In this document: positions 39,245 through 48,669 of the stretch, piece after piece
Position numbering within the stretch: position 1 is the stretch's first letter
Layout of the letters: every line of letters begins with the position of its first letter
Assembly: GCF_010728725.1 (NCBI RefSeq)
Contig: NZ_AP022606.1
Span: forward strand, 3,038,001 to 3,102,000
DNA: 64,000 nt
DNA from: Mycobacterium branderi
GTDB taxonomy: Bacteria; Actinomycetota; Actinomycetes; Mycobacteriales; Mycobacteriaceae
Reading direction: 5' to 3'
Translations under genes and position numbers: made by a program
The notes under the pieces: model-generated
What the model was told of the DNA's origin: nothing
Databases searched by the model: none
Seen by the model: only the letters and a program-made list of their open reading frames with translations

Positions 39245-40586
39245 CATCTCACGAAGTTAAGAGTCAAGCCACGAGCGAGAGAGGAGGTGGAAACGCCAGG
39301 TGTTCGTTGTAGAGCCGGCCGGTCTGCAGGCAGTGGTGGAGTTGGCCGAGAAACTTGTTGAACAGGTGCCGTTGGGCTTGGTGGTTCCAGTCTCCGGCGG
39401 CGCGGCGGGCATCGTAGTGGCGACGCGCGCCCGGCGAGGCGCGCAGCGATCCCAGTGCCCAGATCGGGCCGACGGCGGCCAGTCGCCGGTTCTTGATGTG
39501 GCGGTGCAGGACAACGGTTTTCTTGCCGCTGGCGCGGGTGATGGGGCGGATCCGGCGAAGGCTTTGAGTCCGCGGGCCTCAGCGAAGCGGGTTCGGTCAT
39601 CGCCGATCTCGGCGAGCACCCGGGCGCCGGCCAACATCCCCAGGCCGGGGAAGCTGGTGATGATCTTGGCGTCCGGGTGTTGCTCAAAATGGGCGATCGC
39701 CGCCTCGGCCAGCTCGTCGGCCGCGGTGCAGGCGGCCTCGAGTTGGCGCAACAACGCCGCCAGTTGGATGCCCATCGCGTTTTCCACGGCCGGCGGTTGG
39801 TGCAGGTAGGTGTCGGTGAACACGGCGCGCAACCGCTCGATATCGCGGTCGAGATGGCGTCGGCGGCCAGCTTTGGTCAGCAGTCGGCGCAGCCGGGCGG
39901 GAGTCAGCGTCGCCGCCTGCGTTGGGGTCGGCGCAGCGGCCAAGATGGTGCGGGCGTCGGCGCGGGCCAGTCCACCCTCGGGCAGCCCGGCGAACGCGGC
40001 GATGGCGGCCGGGTAGAAGTCTTTGAGCAGGTCGCGGATCTGGTTGCCGATCTGCTGACGCGCCCAAACCGCATCTTGCTGGGCGCGGGCGAGCACCCGG
40101 ATGGCTTGGGCCAGCTCGGTGTCGGCGGGCAGCGGTCGGTGCGCGGCGGCATCGGTGCGCACGATATTGGCCAGCAGCACCGCATCGGTGGCATCGGATT
40201 TGGCCCCCGACACTGCATGCCGTGCCCGGTACCGCGAGGCCGCCAGTGGGTTGATCGGGTAGATCACCCGGCCGGTTTCGCGCAGCGCGGCCACCCACAG
40301 TCCGCGATCGGTTTCGATCCCCACCGGGATTGGATGCGCGGCGCTGTCACCGGCCTCAGCCAGCAGCGTCAACAGAGCCGCGAACCCGGCCGCATCATTG
40401 CTGACCCGTCCGCGGGCCACCACACGCCCGTCGTCGTCGATGACGGCGACATCGTGATGTTCAGTGGCCCAATCAATTCCACAAAACAAGCCCAAGGTGT
40501 CATCACTCCTTCGATCGATGGTTATGCCGTCACCGGTGGACTCACGCGGCGCCCTAATCGCGGGACTCTTAGGTCCGTCATCTCAC
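39245..40586 (-). mobile_element. IS110-family insertion sequence, frameshifted
   Basis: The transposase gene is bracketed by an 8-bp direct repeat, CATCTCAC (39245-39252 and 40579-40586). Just inside it is an 8-bp inverted repeat, TAAGAGTC (39258-39265) and GACTCTTA (40564-40571). That gives an element of about 1.33 kb. Subterminal inverted repeats are typical of the IS1111 branch of IS110. Only about 70-85 nt upstream of the transposase are non-coding, short for a bridge RNA. The boundaries are inferred. It lies between the P450 and ALDH genes. Confidence 0.7.
39264..40495 (-). pseudogene. IS110-family transposase, broken by a 1-nt frameshift
   Basis: The TTG start at 40495 has AGGAG upstream. 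The DEDD domain begins GIDWATEHHDVAVID, and FPGLGMLAGARVLAEIGDD starts the C-terminal domain. At the GGGG run 39543-39546 (plus strand) the frame is lost: the open frame continues in low-complexity Pro/Ser/Arg sequence. One base missing there restores ITRASGKKTVVLHRH and so on to a stop at 39264. The lost part holds the conserved Ser (ASG) that acts as nucleophile in IS110 recombinases, so the product should be dead. A sequencing error in the G run is possible. Confidence 0.82.
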
Positions 40587-40859
40587 TAGCCGTCCGTGAC
40601 TCCAGCTCACCGCAGGACCTCGTTCTATCGAAGAGCTCAAGGCTCGGGAAACACAGTCGGGAGGTCAACCCTGCGGTGGGCTCGGGCAACGGCATCCCAC
40701 CACCACCGGAGGTGATCTGCCGCCAGGCGCGCCGTTCTTTCTCTAGACGTCGAGCGTCGGGACAAACCAGGCATCACCTGACAGCAGACCAACCAGGAAA
40801 CAGACCCTGGTCGCCACCACGACCAGCAATCCATCCCTACTAAACGATTAGTGACAGAC
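40587..40859. promoter_or_regulatory. upstream region of the ALDH operon with a palindrome
   Basis: About 270 bp of non-coding sequence. Near its end is ACTAAACGATTAGT (40839-40852), arms ACTAA/TTAGT with a 4-bp spacer, which looks like a regulator site close to the start of the aldehyde dehydrogenase gene. Nothing else is recognised. Confidence 0.45.
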
Positions 40860-42344
40860 ATGACTGAGGCTGTAAAGGTCCGCTTCGAGTCCAAGATGAT
40901 GATCGACGGCAAGCTCGTCGATGGGCAGGCCGGCACTTTCACCAACATCAATCCGGCAACCGAAGAGCCGCTCGGCGAGGTCGCGGACGCGTCGAAGGAG
41001 GACATGCACCGGGCCATCGACGCCGCCCGGCGGGCTTTCGACGAGAGCGATTGGTCGACCAACCGCGAACTGCGCAAGCGCTGCCTGTTGCAGCTGCACG
41101 ACGCGATCGAAGAGGAGAAGGAAGAACTGCGCGAGGAACTCATCCTCGAAGTTGGCTCTCCCCGGGCGATCACGTTCGGCCCGCAGCTGGACGCCCCGCT
41201 GGCAGATGGCCTGAAGTACCCCGCCAGGCTGATCGACGAGTACGCCTGGGAAACCGACCTCGGCGACAGGGTTATCAGCCTCACGGGCACCAACACGTCC
41301 GTCAAGGTCTGGCGGGAGCCGGTCGGCGTGGTCGGCGCGATCGTGCCGTGGAACTTCCCGTTCGAGGTCACCATCAACAAGCTCGGCCAGGCGCTGGGAA
41401 CCGGCAACACCGTGGTGCTCAAACCGGCGCCCAACACCCCGTTCAACGCGACCCGGCTGGGCCGGCTGATCGCCGAAAAGACCGACATCCCCGCGGGTGT
41501 CGTCAACGTTGTCACGGCATCGGATCACTTTGTGGGCGAGGAGCTCACACTGTCACCAAAGGTTGACCTGATCTCGTTCACCGGCTCCACCGTGGTCGGC
41601 CAGCGGATCATGGAAAAGGGCGCGGCGACCATGAAGCGGCTGTTCCTCGAGCTCGGTGGCAAGTCGGCCACCATTGTCTTGGACGACGCCGACTTCGGGC
41701 TGGCGTGCGCGATCGGCATCGCGCCGTGTATGCACGCCGGGCAGGGCTGCGCCAACCCCACCCGGATGCTGCTGCCACGGTCCCGCTACGACGAGGGCGT
41801 GGCGATTCTCAAGGGCATCTACGAGAACGTCACGTGCGGCGACCCGCAGGATCCGGGGACGCTGTGCGGTCCGGTGATTTCGGAAAAGCAGCGTGACCGC
41901 GTGATGGGCTACATCCGCAAGGGTGTCGAAGAGGGCGCTACCGCGCTGGTCGGCGGACCGGATGCACCGACCGGATTCGACAAGGGATTCTTCGTCCGGC
42001 CAACACTTTTCACCGACGTCGACAATTCGATGACGATCGCGCAGGAGGAGATCTTCGGCCCAGTCCTCTCCGTCATTCCCTTCGACGACGAGGAGGACGC
42101 CATCCGGATCGCCAACGACAGCATGTACGGGTTGGCCGGCAACGTGATGTCGGGCTCGCTGGAACGTTCACTGGCGGTGGCGCGCAGGATCCGGGCCGGC
42201 TTCATGGGCGTCAACGGCGGTGCTCCGTATGGCGCCGACACGCCGTTCGGCGGGTACAAGTACAGCGGGGTCGGCCGGCAGAACGGCGTCGCCGGCTTCG
42301 ACCAGTACACCGAGATCAAGTCTGTGGGATACCCCGCGGGCTGA
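40860..42344 (+). CDS. NAD(P)-dependent aldehyde dehydrogenase
   Basis: 494 aa from the ATG at 40860. A GTG at 40851 is possible but lies on the palindrome. The general base Glu is in LELGGKS, the catalytic Cys in GQGCANPTR, the GSTVVGQRIM loop binds the cofactor, and EEIFGPVLSV is the usual late motif. It should oxidise an aldehyde made by the P450/SDR steps to the acid for CoA ligation. The next gene follows by 3 bp. Confidence 0.92.
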   Translation: MTEAVKVRFESKMMIDGKLVDGQAGTFTNINPATEEPLGEVADASKEDMHRAIDAARRAFDESDWSTNRELRKRCLLQLHDAIEEEKEELREELILEVGSPRAITFGPQLDAPLADGLKYPARLIDEYAWETDLGDRVISLTGTNTSVKVWREPVGVVGAIVPWNFPFEVTINKLGQALGTGNTVVLKPAPNTPFNATRLGRLIAEKTDIPAGVVNVVTASDHFVGEELTLSPKVDLISFTGSTVVGQRIMEKGAATMKRLFLELGGKSATIVLDDADFGLACAIGIAPCMHAGQGCANPTRMLLPRSRYDEGVAILKGIYENVTCGDPQDPGTLCGPVISEKQRDRVMGYIRKGVEEGATALVGGPDAPTGFDKGFFVRPTLFTDVDNSMTIAQEEIFGPVLSVIPFDDEEDAIRIANDSMYGLAGNVMSGSLERSLAVARRIRAGFMGVNGGAPYGADTPFGGYKYSGVGRQNGVAGFDQYTEIKSVGYPAG

Positions 42345-42347
42345 CGA

Positions 42348-43418
42348 ATGTTGGCCATTCCCCGCTACCCGGACGACGTCACCTGTGAGTGGCTGTCGGC
42401 TGTCCTCAGCAGTGACCGGACGCCGGTCGAGGTCTCCCACGTCGATGTCACGGCGATCGGCACCGGTCAGACCGGGGCGACCTACCGGGTGTCGGTGCGC
42501 TATGCGCGCAATCCTGATGGCCTGCCGGATACGTTTGTGATCAAGCTGCCGGCCCAGGACGACACGGTGCGCGACCGCGTCACGATCGGCTACCGCAGCG
42601 AATGCGCCTTCTACTCCGCGGTGGCCGACCGCGTCCAAGTGCCAGTGCCGCACTGCTTCTACAGCGAGATCACCGACGACGCAGTGGAATATGCGCTGCT
42701 GCTGGCAGACCAGGCACCTGCAGTGCAGGGCGACCAACTTGCGGGCTGCGGTGAGCAGGAGGCGCGGCTGGCGGTCACCGCACTGGCCGGCCTGCACGGG
42801 CCCAGTTGGTGCGACCCGGTGTGGCTCGACTTCGCCGGCATCGCATTCGCGCGCCCGGACGAGGCATCGGCCCAGGGTCTCGGTGAGGTCGCACAGATGA
42901 GCGCGGACATCACGCTGGACAAGCTCGGTGACCGGATGAGCGCCGCAGACCGTGAGACCTTTACCGCGGCAATGGGTTTGGTGACGCCCTGGCTGCTGGC
43001 CGAGCGGGACCGGTTTGCCTTGCTGCACGGCGATTACCGGCTCGACAACATGCTGTTCGACCGCGAAGCCAACACGGTCAGCGTGGTGGACTGGCAGACG
43101 CTAGGCGTCGGCCTTCCCGCGCGTGATCTCGCCTACTTCACCGCCACGAGCCTCAAGCCGCAACTACGCGCAGCGATCGAGGCGGATCTCGTTGACAAGT
43201 ATCACCGGGCACTCATCGGCTACGGCGTCACCGACTACGACCGCGAAACCTGTTGGCGCGATTACCGACTCGGCATGCCGCAAGCGCTACTGATCTCTGC
43301 CCTGGGGTTTGCATTCGCCACCGCCACCGACCGCGGTGACGAGATGGTGCTGACGATGCTGGCGCGCGGCTGCCAAGCGATCCGAGACCTAGGCACGCTA
43401 GACCTAATCGGGAAATAG
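42348..43418 (+). CDS. aminoglycoside-phosphotransferase/ecdysteroid-kinase-like protein
   Basis: 356 aa with a kinase-like fold. The catalytic loop is LLHGDYRLDNMLFD (Asp and Asn) and the metal-binding motif VVDWQTLG. Members near acyl-CoA dehydrogenase genes in mycobacteria are often called FadE-associated phosphotransferases; their substrates are unknown. It may phosphorylate a hydroxylated intermediate. It follows the ALDH gene by 3 bp and faces the mycofactocin-type SDR. Confidence 0.85.
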   Translation: MLAIPRYPDDVTCEWLSAVLSSDRTPVEVSHVDVTAIGTGQTGATYRVSVRYARNPDGLPDTFVIKLPAQDDTVRDRVTIGYRSECAFYSAVADRVQVPVPHCFYSEITDDAVEYALLLADQAPAVQGDQLAGCGEQEARLAVTALAGLHGPSWCDPVWLDFAGIAFARPDEASAQGLGEVAQMSADITLDKLGDRMSAADRETFTAAMGLVTPWLLAERDRFALLHGDYRLDNMLFDREANTVSVVDWQTLGVGLPARDLAYFTATSLKPQLRAAIEADLVDKYHRALIGYGVTDYDRETCWRDYRLGMPQALLISALGFAFATATDRGDEMVLTMLARGCQAIRDLGTLDLIGK

Positions 43419-43428
43419 CCGACGGGGA

Positions 43429-44250
43429 TCAGTATTGCGTAGAGCCCTGATCGACTGGGATCGCCGCCGCGGTGACATTGCGAGATTCGTCGCTGGCCAG
43501 CCAGCAGACCGCGTCGGCGATGTCTTCCGGCTCGGCCACCCAACTCGGCAGGAACGGCGTCAGCATATGAGCCAACTGCGGATTTGTTTCTGTGGTGGCG
43601 GTGATCGCGGCAACCATGTCACCGCTTCCCATCGCGGTGTTGACCGGGCCAGGATGCACGCTGTTCACCCGGATCGAATGCTTACCCAACTCGGCAGCGA
43701 ATGCGCGGGCCATCCCGGCCACGGCGTGCTTGCTAGTCGCGTAATGCACCATGAACGGCTGGATCTTGAGACCGGCGGCCGAGCTGATCAAGATGATCGA
43801 CCCACCGCGGCCCCCGTCGATGATCTTCGGCGCGCCGGCCATCACGGAGTTCCACGTGCCAGTTACGTTGACCTCCATGACATCCCGAAAGTCTTCGGGA
43901 GTAATGTCGTTCCAGGCTTGCGGCGCCGAAATACCGGCGTTGGCGACGATGATGTCCAGCCGCCCCAGCGTGGCCACCCCGTCGTCGACCGTGTCGCGCA
44001 GTCCGTCGAAGTCACGAACGTCGATTTCTGTGGCCAGGATTCGACGACCGGTGGCCTCGACTAGCCGAACGGTCTCGGCCAAATCTTCGGGGCTCGCCGA
44101 ATCGTAAGGGACGCAGGGCGGTAGCTTGCCTGCCACGTCGACCGCGATGATGTCGGCGCCCTCACGGGCCATCCGCACCGCATGCGCGCGGCCTTGTCCC
44201 CGTGCCGCACCGGTGATGAACGCTACCTTGCCCGCGAGCCGACCGCTCAT
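43429..44250 (-). CDS. mycofactocin-coupled SDR family oxidoreductase
   Basis: 273 aa. It begins GKVAFITGAARGQGRAHAVRMAREGADIIAVDV and has the insertion after the second strand (CVPYDSASPEDLAETVRLVEATG) that marks the mycofactocin-linked carveol-dehydrogenase-like SDRs. Ser in ISSAAG and YATSKH are catalytic. These enzymes hold NAD(P) tightly and pass electrons to mycofactocin, a peptide-derived redox cofactor. No mft genes are in the window. Its start overlaps the stop of the acyl-CoA dehydrogenase by 4 bp. Confidence 0.88.
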   Translation of the reverse strand: MSGRLAGKVAFITGAARGQGRAHAVRMAREGADIIAVDVAGKLPPCVPYDSASPEDLAETVRLVEATGRRILATEIDVRDFDGLRDTVDDGVATLGRLDIIVANAGISAPQAWNDITPEDFRDVMEVNVTGTWNSVMAGAPKIIDGGRGGSIILISSAAGLKIQPFMVHYATSKHAVAGMARAFAAELGKHSIRVNSVHPGPVNTAMGSGDMVAAITATTETNPQLAHMLTPFLPSWVAEPEDIADAVCWLASDESRNVTAAAIPVDQGSTQY

Positions 44251-45416
44251 GCTCGTTGTCCTTTCGACGCCGCCCTCACCAGATTCGATCCGACGATCAA
44301 CCGCTGAATCTCACTGGTTCCCTCGTAGAGTCGCAGCAGGCGAACGTCGCGATAGATTCGCTCCACCGGAACCTCGCGCATGTAGCCGCTGCCGCCGTGG
44401 ATCTGCACGGCGAGATCGGCGACTTTCCCGGCCATTTCGGTGCAAAACAGCTTCGCTGCCGACGGCGCGATCCGGCGGTCTTGATCGGTGATCCACAACC
44501 GGGCGGCCTCACGCACCAGCGCGCGTCCGGCCATCACTCCGGTCTGCTGGTCGGCCAACATCGCTTGCACCAACTGGAAATTGCCGATCGGTGTGCCGCC
44601 CTGCGTCGCGGTGGCCGCATAGGTCACCGATTCGTCGAGTGCCCGCTGTGCCGTTCCCACGGCGAGCGCGGCGATGTGGATCCGGCCGCGCGCCAGCGAC
44701 GTCATCGCCGCCCTATAACCCAGGTCCTCGCTGCCGCCGACAAGTGCGCCGGCTGACACATGCACATTGCTGAGACTCACGTCGGCCGTCCAGGCGCCCT
44801 CTTGGCCCATCTTCGCGTCCTTGGTGCCGACCTGGACGCCGGGTGTGTCGGCAGGGACCAGGAAAACCGCGATGCCGGGGCCTTTGTCATCGGCGGGCCG
44901 AGTACGGGCGAATACCACGAACAAATCGGCTACGGGCGCGTTGGTGATGAAACGCTTCTCTCCGGAAATCACCCAATTGTCGCCGTCGCGAACGGCTTTG
45001 GTGCGCAAGCCTGCGGGGTTGGAGCCGGCCCCGGCTTCGGTCAACGCGAAGGATGCGACGACCTCGCCGGAGGCCATCGCGGCCAGCCAGCGGGACTTCT
45101 GCTCGTCCGTGCCGAACCCGACCAGGACCTGACCCGCGATGCCGTTGTTGGTGCCGAACATCGAGCGCAACGCCAGTGACGTGTAGCCGAGTTCCATCGC
45201 GAGCTCGACGTCCTGCGCCAGGTTCAGTCCGAGCCCACCCCAGTCCTGGGGGATGGCGTACCCGAACAAGCCCATCTGCTTGGCCTGGTCGCGCAGGTCG
45301 TCGGGCACCCGGTCGTTGGCAAGGATCTCCTGCTCGCGCGGGACGACGGCGCTGCGGACGAACTCGCGGGTCTGCGCCAGGATCTGCTGGAAATCGTCGT
45401 CGTCGACCGTCGCCAT
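44247..45416 (-). CDS. acyl-CoA dehydrogenase
   Basis: 389 aa, standard length. The FAD/substrate motifs ALTEAGAGSNPAGLRTKA and GEKRFITNAP are present, and the C-terminal RLYEGTSEIQRLIVG carries the Glu usually used as catalytic base. It introduces the alpha-beta double bond in an acyl-CoA. It forms a two-gene unit with the mycofactocin-type SDR and is divergent from the fabG-like gene across a short control region. Confidence 0.92.
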   Translation of the reverse strand: MATVDDDDFQQILAQTREFVRSAVVPREQEILANDRVPDDLRDQAKQMGLFGYAIPQDWGGLGLNLAQDVELAMELGYTSLALRSMFGTNNGIAGQVLVGFGTDEQKSRWLAAMASGEVVASFALTEAGAGSNPAGLRTKAVRDGDNWVISGEKRFITNAPVADLFVVFARTRPADDKGPGIAVFLVPADTPGVQVGTKDAKMGQEGAWTADVSLSNVHVSAGALVGGSEDLGYRAAMTSLARGRIHIAALAVGTAQRALDESVTYAATATQGGTPIGNFQLVQAMLADQQTGVMAGRALVREAARLWITDQDRRIAPSAAKLFCTEMAGKVADLAVQIHGGSGYMREVPVERIYRDVRLLRLYEGTSEIQRLIVGSNLVRAASKGQRA

Positions 45417-45448
45417 GGAGCTCCTTCCGGACCGCTACCCGCCGGCGA

Positions 45449-45458
45449 TCATATATGA
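45449..45458. promoter_or_regulatory. perfect 10-bp palindrome between divergent operons
   Basis: TCATATATGA lies 33 bp from the acyl-CoA dehydrogenase start and 49 bp from the preferred SDR start. It is A/T-rich in a GC-rich setting, so it is either a regulator site or part of a -10 region. The GntR encoded at 49860 is a possible binder. Confidence 0.4.
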
Positions 45459-45506
45459 AATAGGATGTCTGAGATTACGGAGGGTCGACGGGAGGACGGT
45501 GATCAG

Positions 45507-46247
45507 GTGTCGTTGTTGACTGGTCAGACGGCGGTCGTCACGGGCGGTGCGCAGGGCCTGGGATTCGCGATCGCCGAACGGTTCGTCGCCGAGGGAGCGC
45601 GGGTAGTGCTCGGCGATGTGAATCTCGGGTCGACGGAGGCGGCGGCGAAGCATCTCGGCGGGGACGACGTGGCATTGGCGGTGCGCTGCGACGTCACCGT
45701 CGCCAGTGACGTTGACGCGTTGGTTGCGACCGCTGTCGAGCGGTTCGGCGGCCTGGATGTCATGGTCAACAATGCTGGGATCACCCGTGACGCGACCATG
45801 CGCAAGATGACCGAGGAACAGTTCGACGAAGTGATCGCGGTGCATCTGAAGGGCACCTGGAACGGCACCCGCAAGGCGGCGGCGATCATGCGGGAAAACA
45901 AGCGTGGCGCCATCGTGAATATGTCGTCGCTGTCGGGCAAGGTCGGTCTGGTCGGGCAGACCAACTACTCGGCGGCCAAGGCCGGCATCGTCGGCATGAC
46001 CAAGGCCGCCGCCAAGGAACTGGCGCACCTCGGCGTGCGGGTCAATGCCATTGCGCCTGGATTGATCCGCTCCGCGATGACGGAGGCTATGCCGCAACGT
46101 ATTTGGGATGAGAAGGTGGCCGAGGTGCCGATGGGCCGCGCCGGCGAGCCGGCCGAGGTGGCCAACGTCGCCCTTTTCCTGGCGTCGGAGCTGTCGTCGT
46201 ACATGACCGGCACCGTGCTGGAGGTCACCGGCGGGAGGTTCATGTAG
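45507..46247 (+). CDS. FabG-like SDR (3-hydroxyacyl-CoA dehydrogenase type)
   Basis: 246 aa from the GTG at 45507 ([19 protein letters not shown]), with GGAGG 11 nt upstream. An ATG at 45465 lies almost on the palindrome and is less likely. It has [11 protein letters not shown], Ser in [16 protein letters not shown] and the C-terminal LEVTGGRFM, all FabG/HSD-like. It likely oxidises a 3-hydroxyacyl-CoA ahead of the thiolase encoded 2 bp downstream. It is the first gene of a five-gene operon ending with a GntR. Confidence 0.88.
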   Translation: MSLLTGQTAVVTGGAQGLGFAIAERFVAEGARVVLGDVNLGSTEAAAKHLGGDDVALAVRCDVTVASDVDALVATAVERFGGLDVMVNNAGITRDATMRKMTEEQFDEVIAVHLKGTWNGTRKAAAIMRENKRGAIVNMSSLSGKVGLVGQTNYSAAKAGIVGMTKAAAKELAHLGVRVNAIAPGLIRSAMTEAMPQRIWDEKVAEVPMGRAGEPAEVANVALFLASELSSYMTGTVLEVTGGRFM

Positions 46248-46249
46248 CC

Positions 46250-47467
46250 ATGCGTACCCCTGTGATTTGCGAACCGGTTCGCACGCCGATCGGCCGCTAC
46301 GGCGGGATGTTCAAGTCGCTCACTGCCGTCGACCTCGGCGTCGCCGCGCTGAAGGGGTTGCTGGACCGAACCGGCATTGCGCCCGAATCGGTGCAGGACG
46401 TCATCCTCGGGCACTGCTACCCCAGCAGCGAGGCGCCGGCGATCGGTCGCGTGGTGGCCCTCGACGCAGGGCTGCCGGTCACGGTTCCCGGCATGCAGGT
46501 CGACCGCCGCTGCGGCTCGGGTCTGCAGGCGGTCATCCAGGCCGGTTTGCAAATCGCCAGCGGTGACAGTGATCTCGTCATCGCCGGCGGCGCGGAAAGC
46601 ATGAGCAACGTCGTCTTCTACTCCACCGACATGCGCTGGGGCGGCGCGCGCACCGGCATCCGGGTGCACGACGGGCTCGCCCGGGGACGCACCACCGCCG
46701 GCGGCCGTCACTACCCGGTACCGGGCGGAATGCTGGAGACGGCCGAGAACCTGCGCCGCCAGTACGACATTTCGCGGCAGGAACAGGACGAGCTCGCGGT
46801 GACGTCGCATCGGCGGGCGGTGGCCGCGCAGAAGAACGGCATCTTGGCCGAGGAGATCATTGCGGTCACTGTGCGCAGCCGCCACGGCGATGAGCTGATC
46901 GATACCGACGAACACCCGCGCGCCGACACCACAGTGGAATCGCTCGGCAAGCTCAAACCCGTTCTGCTGGGCGATGATCCGGATGCGACGGTGACTGCCG
47001 GCAATGCCAGTGGGCAAAACGACGCGGCGTCCATGTGCGTGGTGACAACGCCGGAGAAGGCCGACGAACTGGGGCTGACGCCGCTGGTGCGCCTGGTGTC
47101 GTGGGGGGTTGCGGCGGTACCGCCGAACGTCATGGGCATCGGCCCGGTTCCCGCCACCGATATCGCGCTCGCCAAAGCGGGCTTGCGACTCAGCGACATC
47201 GACCTGATCGAACTCAACGAGGCCTTCGCCGCGCAAGCGCTTGCGGTGATGCGGGAGTGGGGGTTCACTGCGGCCGACCGGGAGCGCACCAACGTGCACG
47301 GTTCCGGGATTTCGCTGGGCCATCCGGTCGGCGCGACGGGCGGGCGGATGCTGGCCACACTGGCTCGCGAGCTCCGTCGCCGCGGAGCTCGCTACGGCCT
47401 GGAGACCATGTGCATCGGCGGCGGCCAGGGCCTGGCCGCGGTGTTCGAACGGGTTGCGTCCCAGTGA
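46250..47467 (+). CDS. thiolase (acetyl-CoA acyltransferase)
   Basis: 405 aa. Nucleophile Cys88 in DRRCGSGLQA, ELNEAFAAQAL, catalytic His in GSGISLGHPVGATGGR and the second Cys in MCIGGGQG: a full thiolase set. It should cleave a 3-ketoacyl-CoA and release acetyl-CoA or propionyl-CoA. It is coupled to the SDR (2-bp gap) and to the CoA-transferase (GTGA overlap). Confidence 0.93.
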   Translation: MRTPVICEPVRTPIGRYGGMFKSLTAVDLGVAALKGLLDRTGIAPESVQDVILGHCYPSSEAPAIGRVVALDAGLPVTVPGMQVDRRCGSGLQAVIQAGLQIASGDSDLVIAGGAESMSNVVFYSTDMRWGGARTGIRVHDGLARGRTTAGGRHYPVPGGMLETAENLRRQYDISRQEQDELAVTSHRRAVAAQKNGILAEEIIAVTVRSRHGDELIDTDEHPRADTTVESLGKLKPVLLGDDPDATVTAGNASGQNDAASMCVVTTPEKADELGLTPLVRLVSWGVAAVPPNVMGIGPVPATDIALAKAGLRLSDIDLIELNEAFAAQALAVMREWGFTAADRERTNVHGSGISLGHPVGATGGRMLATLARELRRRGARYGLETMCIGGGQGLAAVFERVASQ

Positions 47468-48657
47468 CTATGCCGTTGACGGACCTCACCGTCGTCGAGG
47501 TATCCAGCTTTGTCGCCGCGCCGCTGTGCGGGATGACGCTCGGCCAGCTGGGCGCCGACGTGATTCGGGTCGACCCGATCGGCGGTGCCTCCGATGTGCA
47601 TCGCTGGCCACTGGCGGCCAGCGGGGCGTCGATCTACTGGACCGGATTGAACAAGGGAAAGCGCTCGGCGACAATCGATTTGCGGTCCGCCGACGGCCAG
47701 GAGCTGGTTCAGCGGCTCGTTACAGAGGGCGACGGCGTCGTGGTGACCAACGCCGCGGGCCTGTCTTGGCTGTCGTATGAACAGTTGGCTGCGCTGCGCT
47801 CCGATGTGATCCATGTGCAGTTGCTCGGCCGGGGTGACGGGTCCACCGGTGTCGACTACACCGTCAATGCGGCGACGGGATACCCGTGGGTGACCGGTCC
47901 CCCCAACCATGCCGGGCCGATCAATCATGTGTTGCCGGCCTGGGATGTGTGCTGCGGGCTGTATGCCGCTCTGGCCGTGACGGCCGCGGTGCGTCGTCGT
48001 GACCAAACGGGGGCGGGAGCCCAGATCAGCATTGCGCTCGAAGATGTCGCGCTGGCCACGGCCGGCAATCTGGGCTTGCTGACCGAACCCCAAGTCAACA
48101 GTACCCAACGCGAACGGCTGGGCAATGCGATCTACGGTCAGTACGGCCAGGATTTCACCAGCAGCGACGGCGTCGCTTTCATGGTCGTCACGCTGACCGG
48201 CCGGCACTTCCGGGATCTCGTCGAGGTAACGGGGACCGGTGTTGCAGTGTCGGCGCTCGCCGAGGCGCTGGGCGCTGACTTCAGCGCCGAGGGAGACCGC
48301 TACCGGTATCGCGATGTGCTGAGCGGGTTGTTCGCAACCTGGTTCGCCGACCAGACCGCGGCGCAGATCACCGAGGCGCTGTCGGCGACCACCGTGCTCT
48401 TCGAGCGCTACCGCACCTTCGCAGAGGTCGCCGACGACGAGAAGGTGACGGCCAATCCGTTGTTTACCCGGCTGCACCAAGACGGCCTCGGCGACTATCT
48501 GGCACCGGGCCTGCCCGCCGCATTCGACGGTCGCCACCCGGCAAGCAAACCCGCACCCGCGCTGGGCCACGACACCGCTGACGTGCTCACCGAGCGGCTC
48601 GGGTTGAGTGCCGCTGAGGTGGAGCGGCTGACACGCGCGAAAACGATCGCCTGCTAG
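47464..48657 (+). CDS. class III (CaiB/BaiF) CoA-transferase, 2-methylfumaryl-CoA isomerase-like
   Basis: 397 aa from GTG, or 395 from the ATG at 47470. The start PLTDLTVVEVSSFVAAPLCG, GQLGADVIRVDP and YWTGLNKGKRS resemble Mct, the mesaconyl-C1-CoA:C4-CoA transferase. The active-site Asp of class III transferases is likely that in AWDVCCGLYAALAV. It moves CoA between acids or between two carboxylates of one acid, so a dicarboxylic intermediate in this pathway is possible. The exact substrate is unknown. Confidence 0.85.
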   Translation: MTMPLTDLTVVEVSSFVAAPLCGMTLGQLGADVIRVDPIGGASDVHRWPLAASGASIYWTGLNKGKRSATIDLRSADGQELVQRLVTEGDGVVVTNAAGLSWLSYEQLAALRSDVIHVQLLGRGDGSTGVDYTVNAATGYPWVTGPPNHAGPINHVLPAWDVCCGLYAALAVTAAVRRRDQTGAGAQISIALEDVALATAGNLGLLTEPQVNSTQRERLGNAIYGQYGQDFTSSDGVAFMVVTLTGRHFRDLVEVTGTGVAVSALAEALGADFSAEGDRYRYRDVLSGLFATWFADQTAAQITEALSATTVLFERYRTFAEVADDEKVTANPLFTRLHQDGLGDYLAPGLPAAFDGRHPASKPAPALGHDTADVLTERLGLSAAEVERLTRAKTIAC

Positions 48658-48669
48658 GAGGGGTACGTC

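Noticed and set aside
40496..40850. Bridge RNA gene for the IS110 element
   Set aside because: By the repeat-defined ends only about 70-85 nt are non-coding upstream of the transposase, and I could not fold a convincing two-loop guide RNA by eye.
40637..41515. 292-residue frame opposite the aldehyde dehydrogenase
   Set aside because: Ser/Arg-rich antisense sequence; the plus strand carries a full ALDH.
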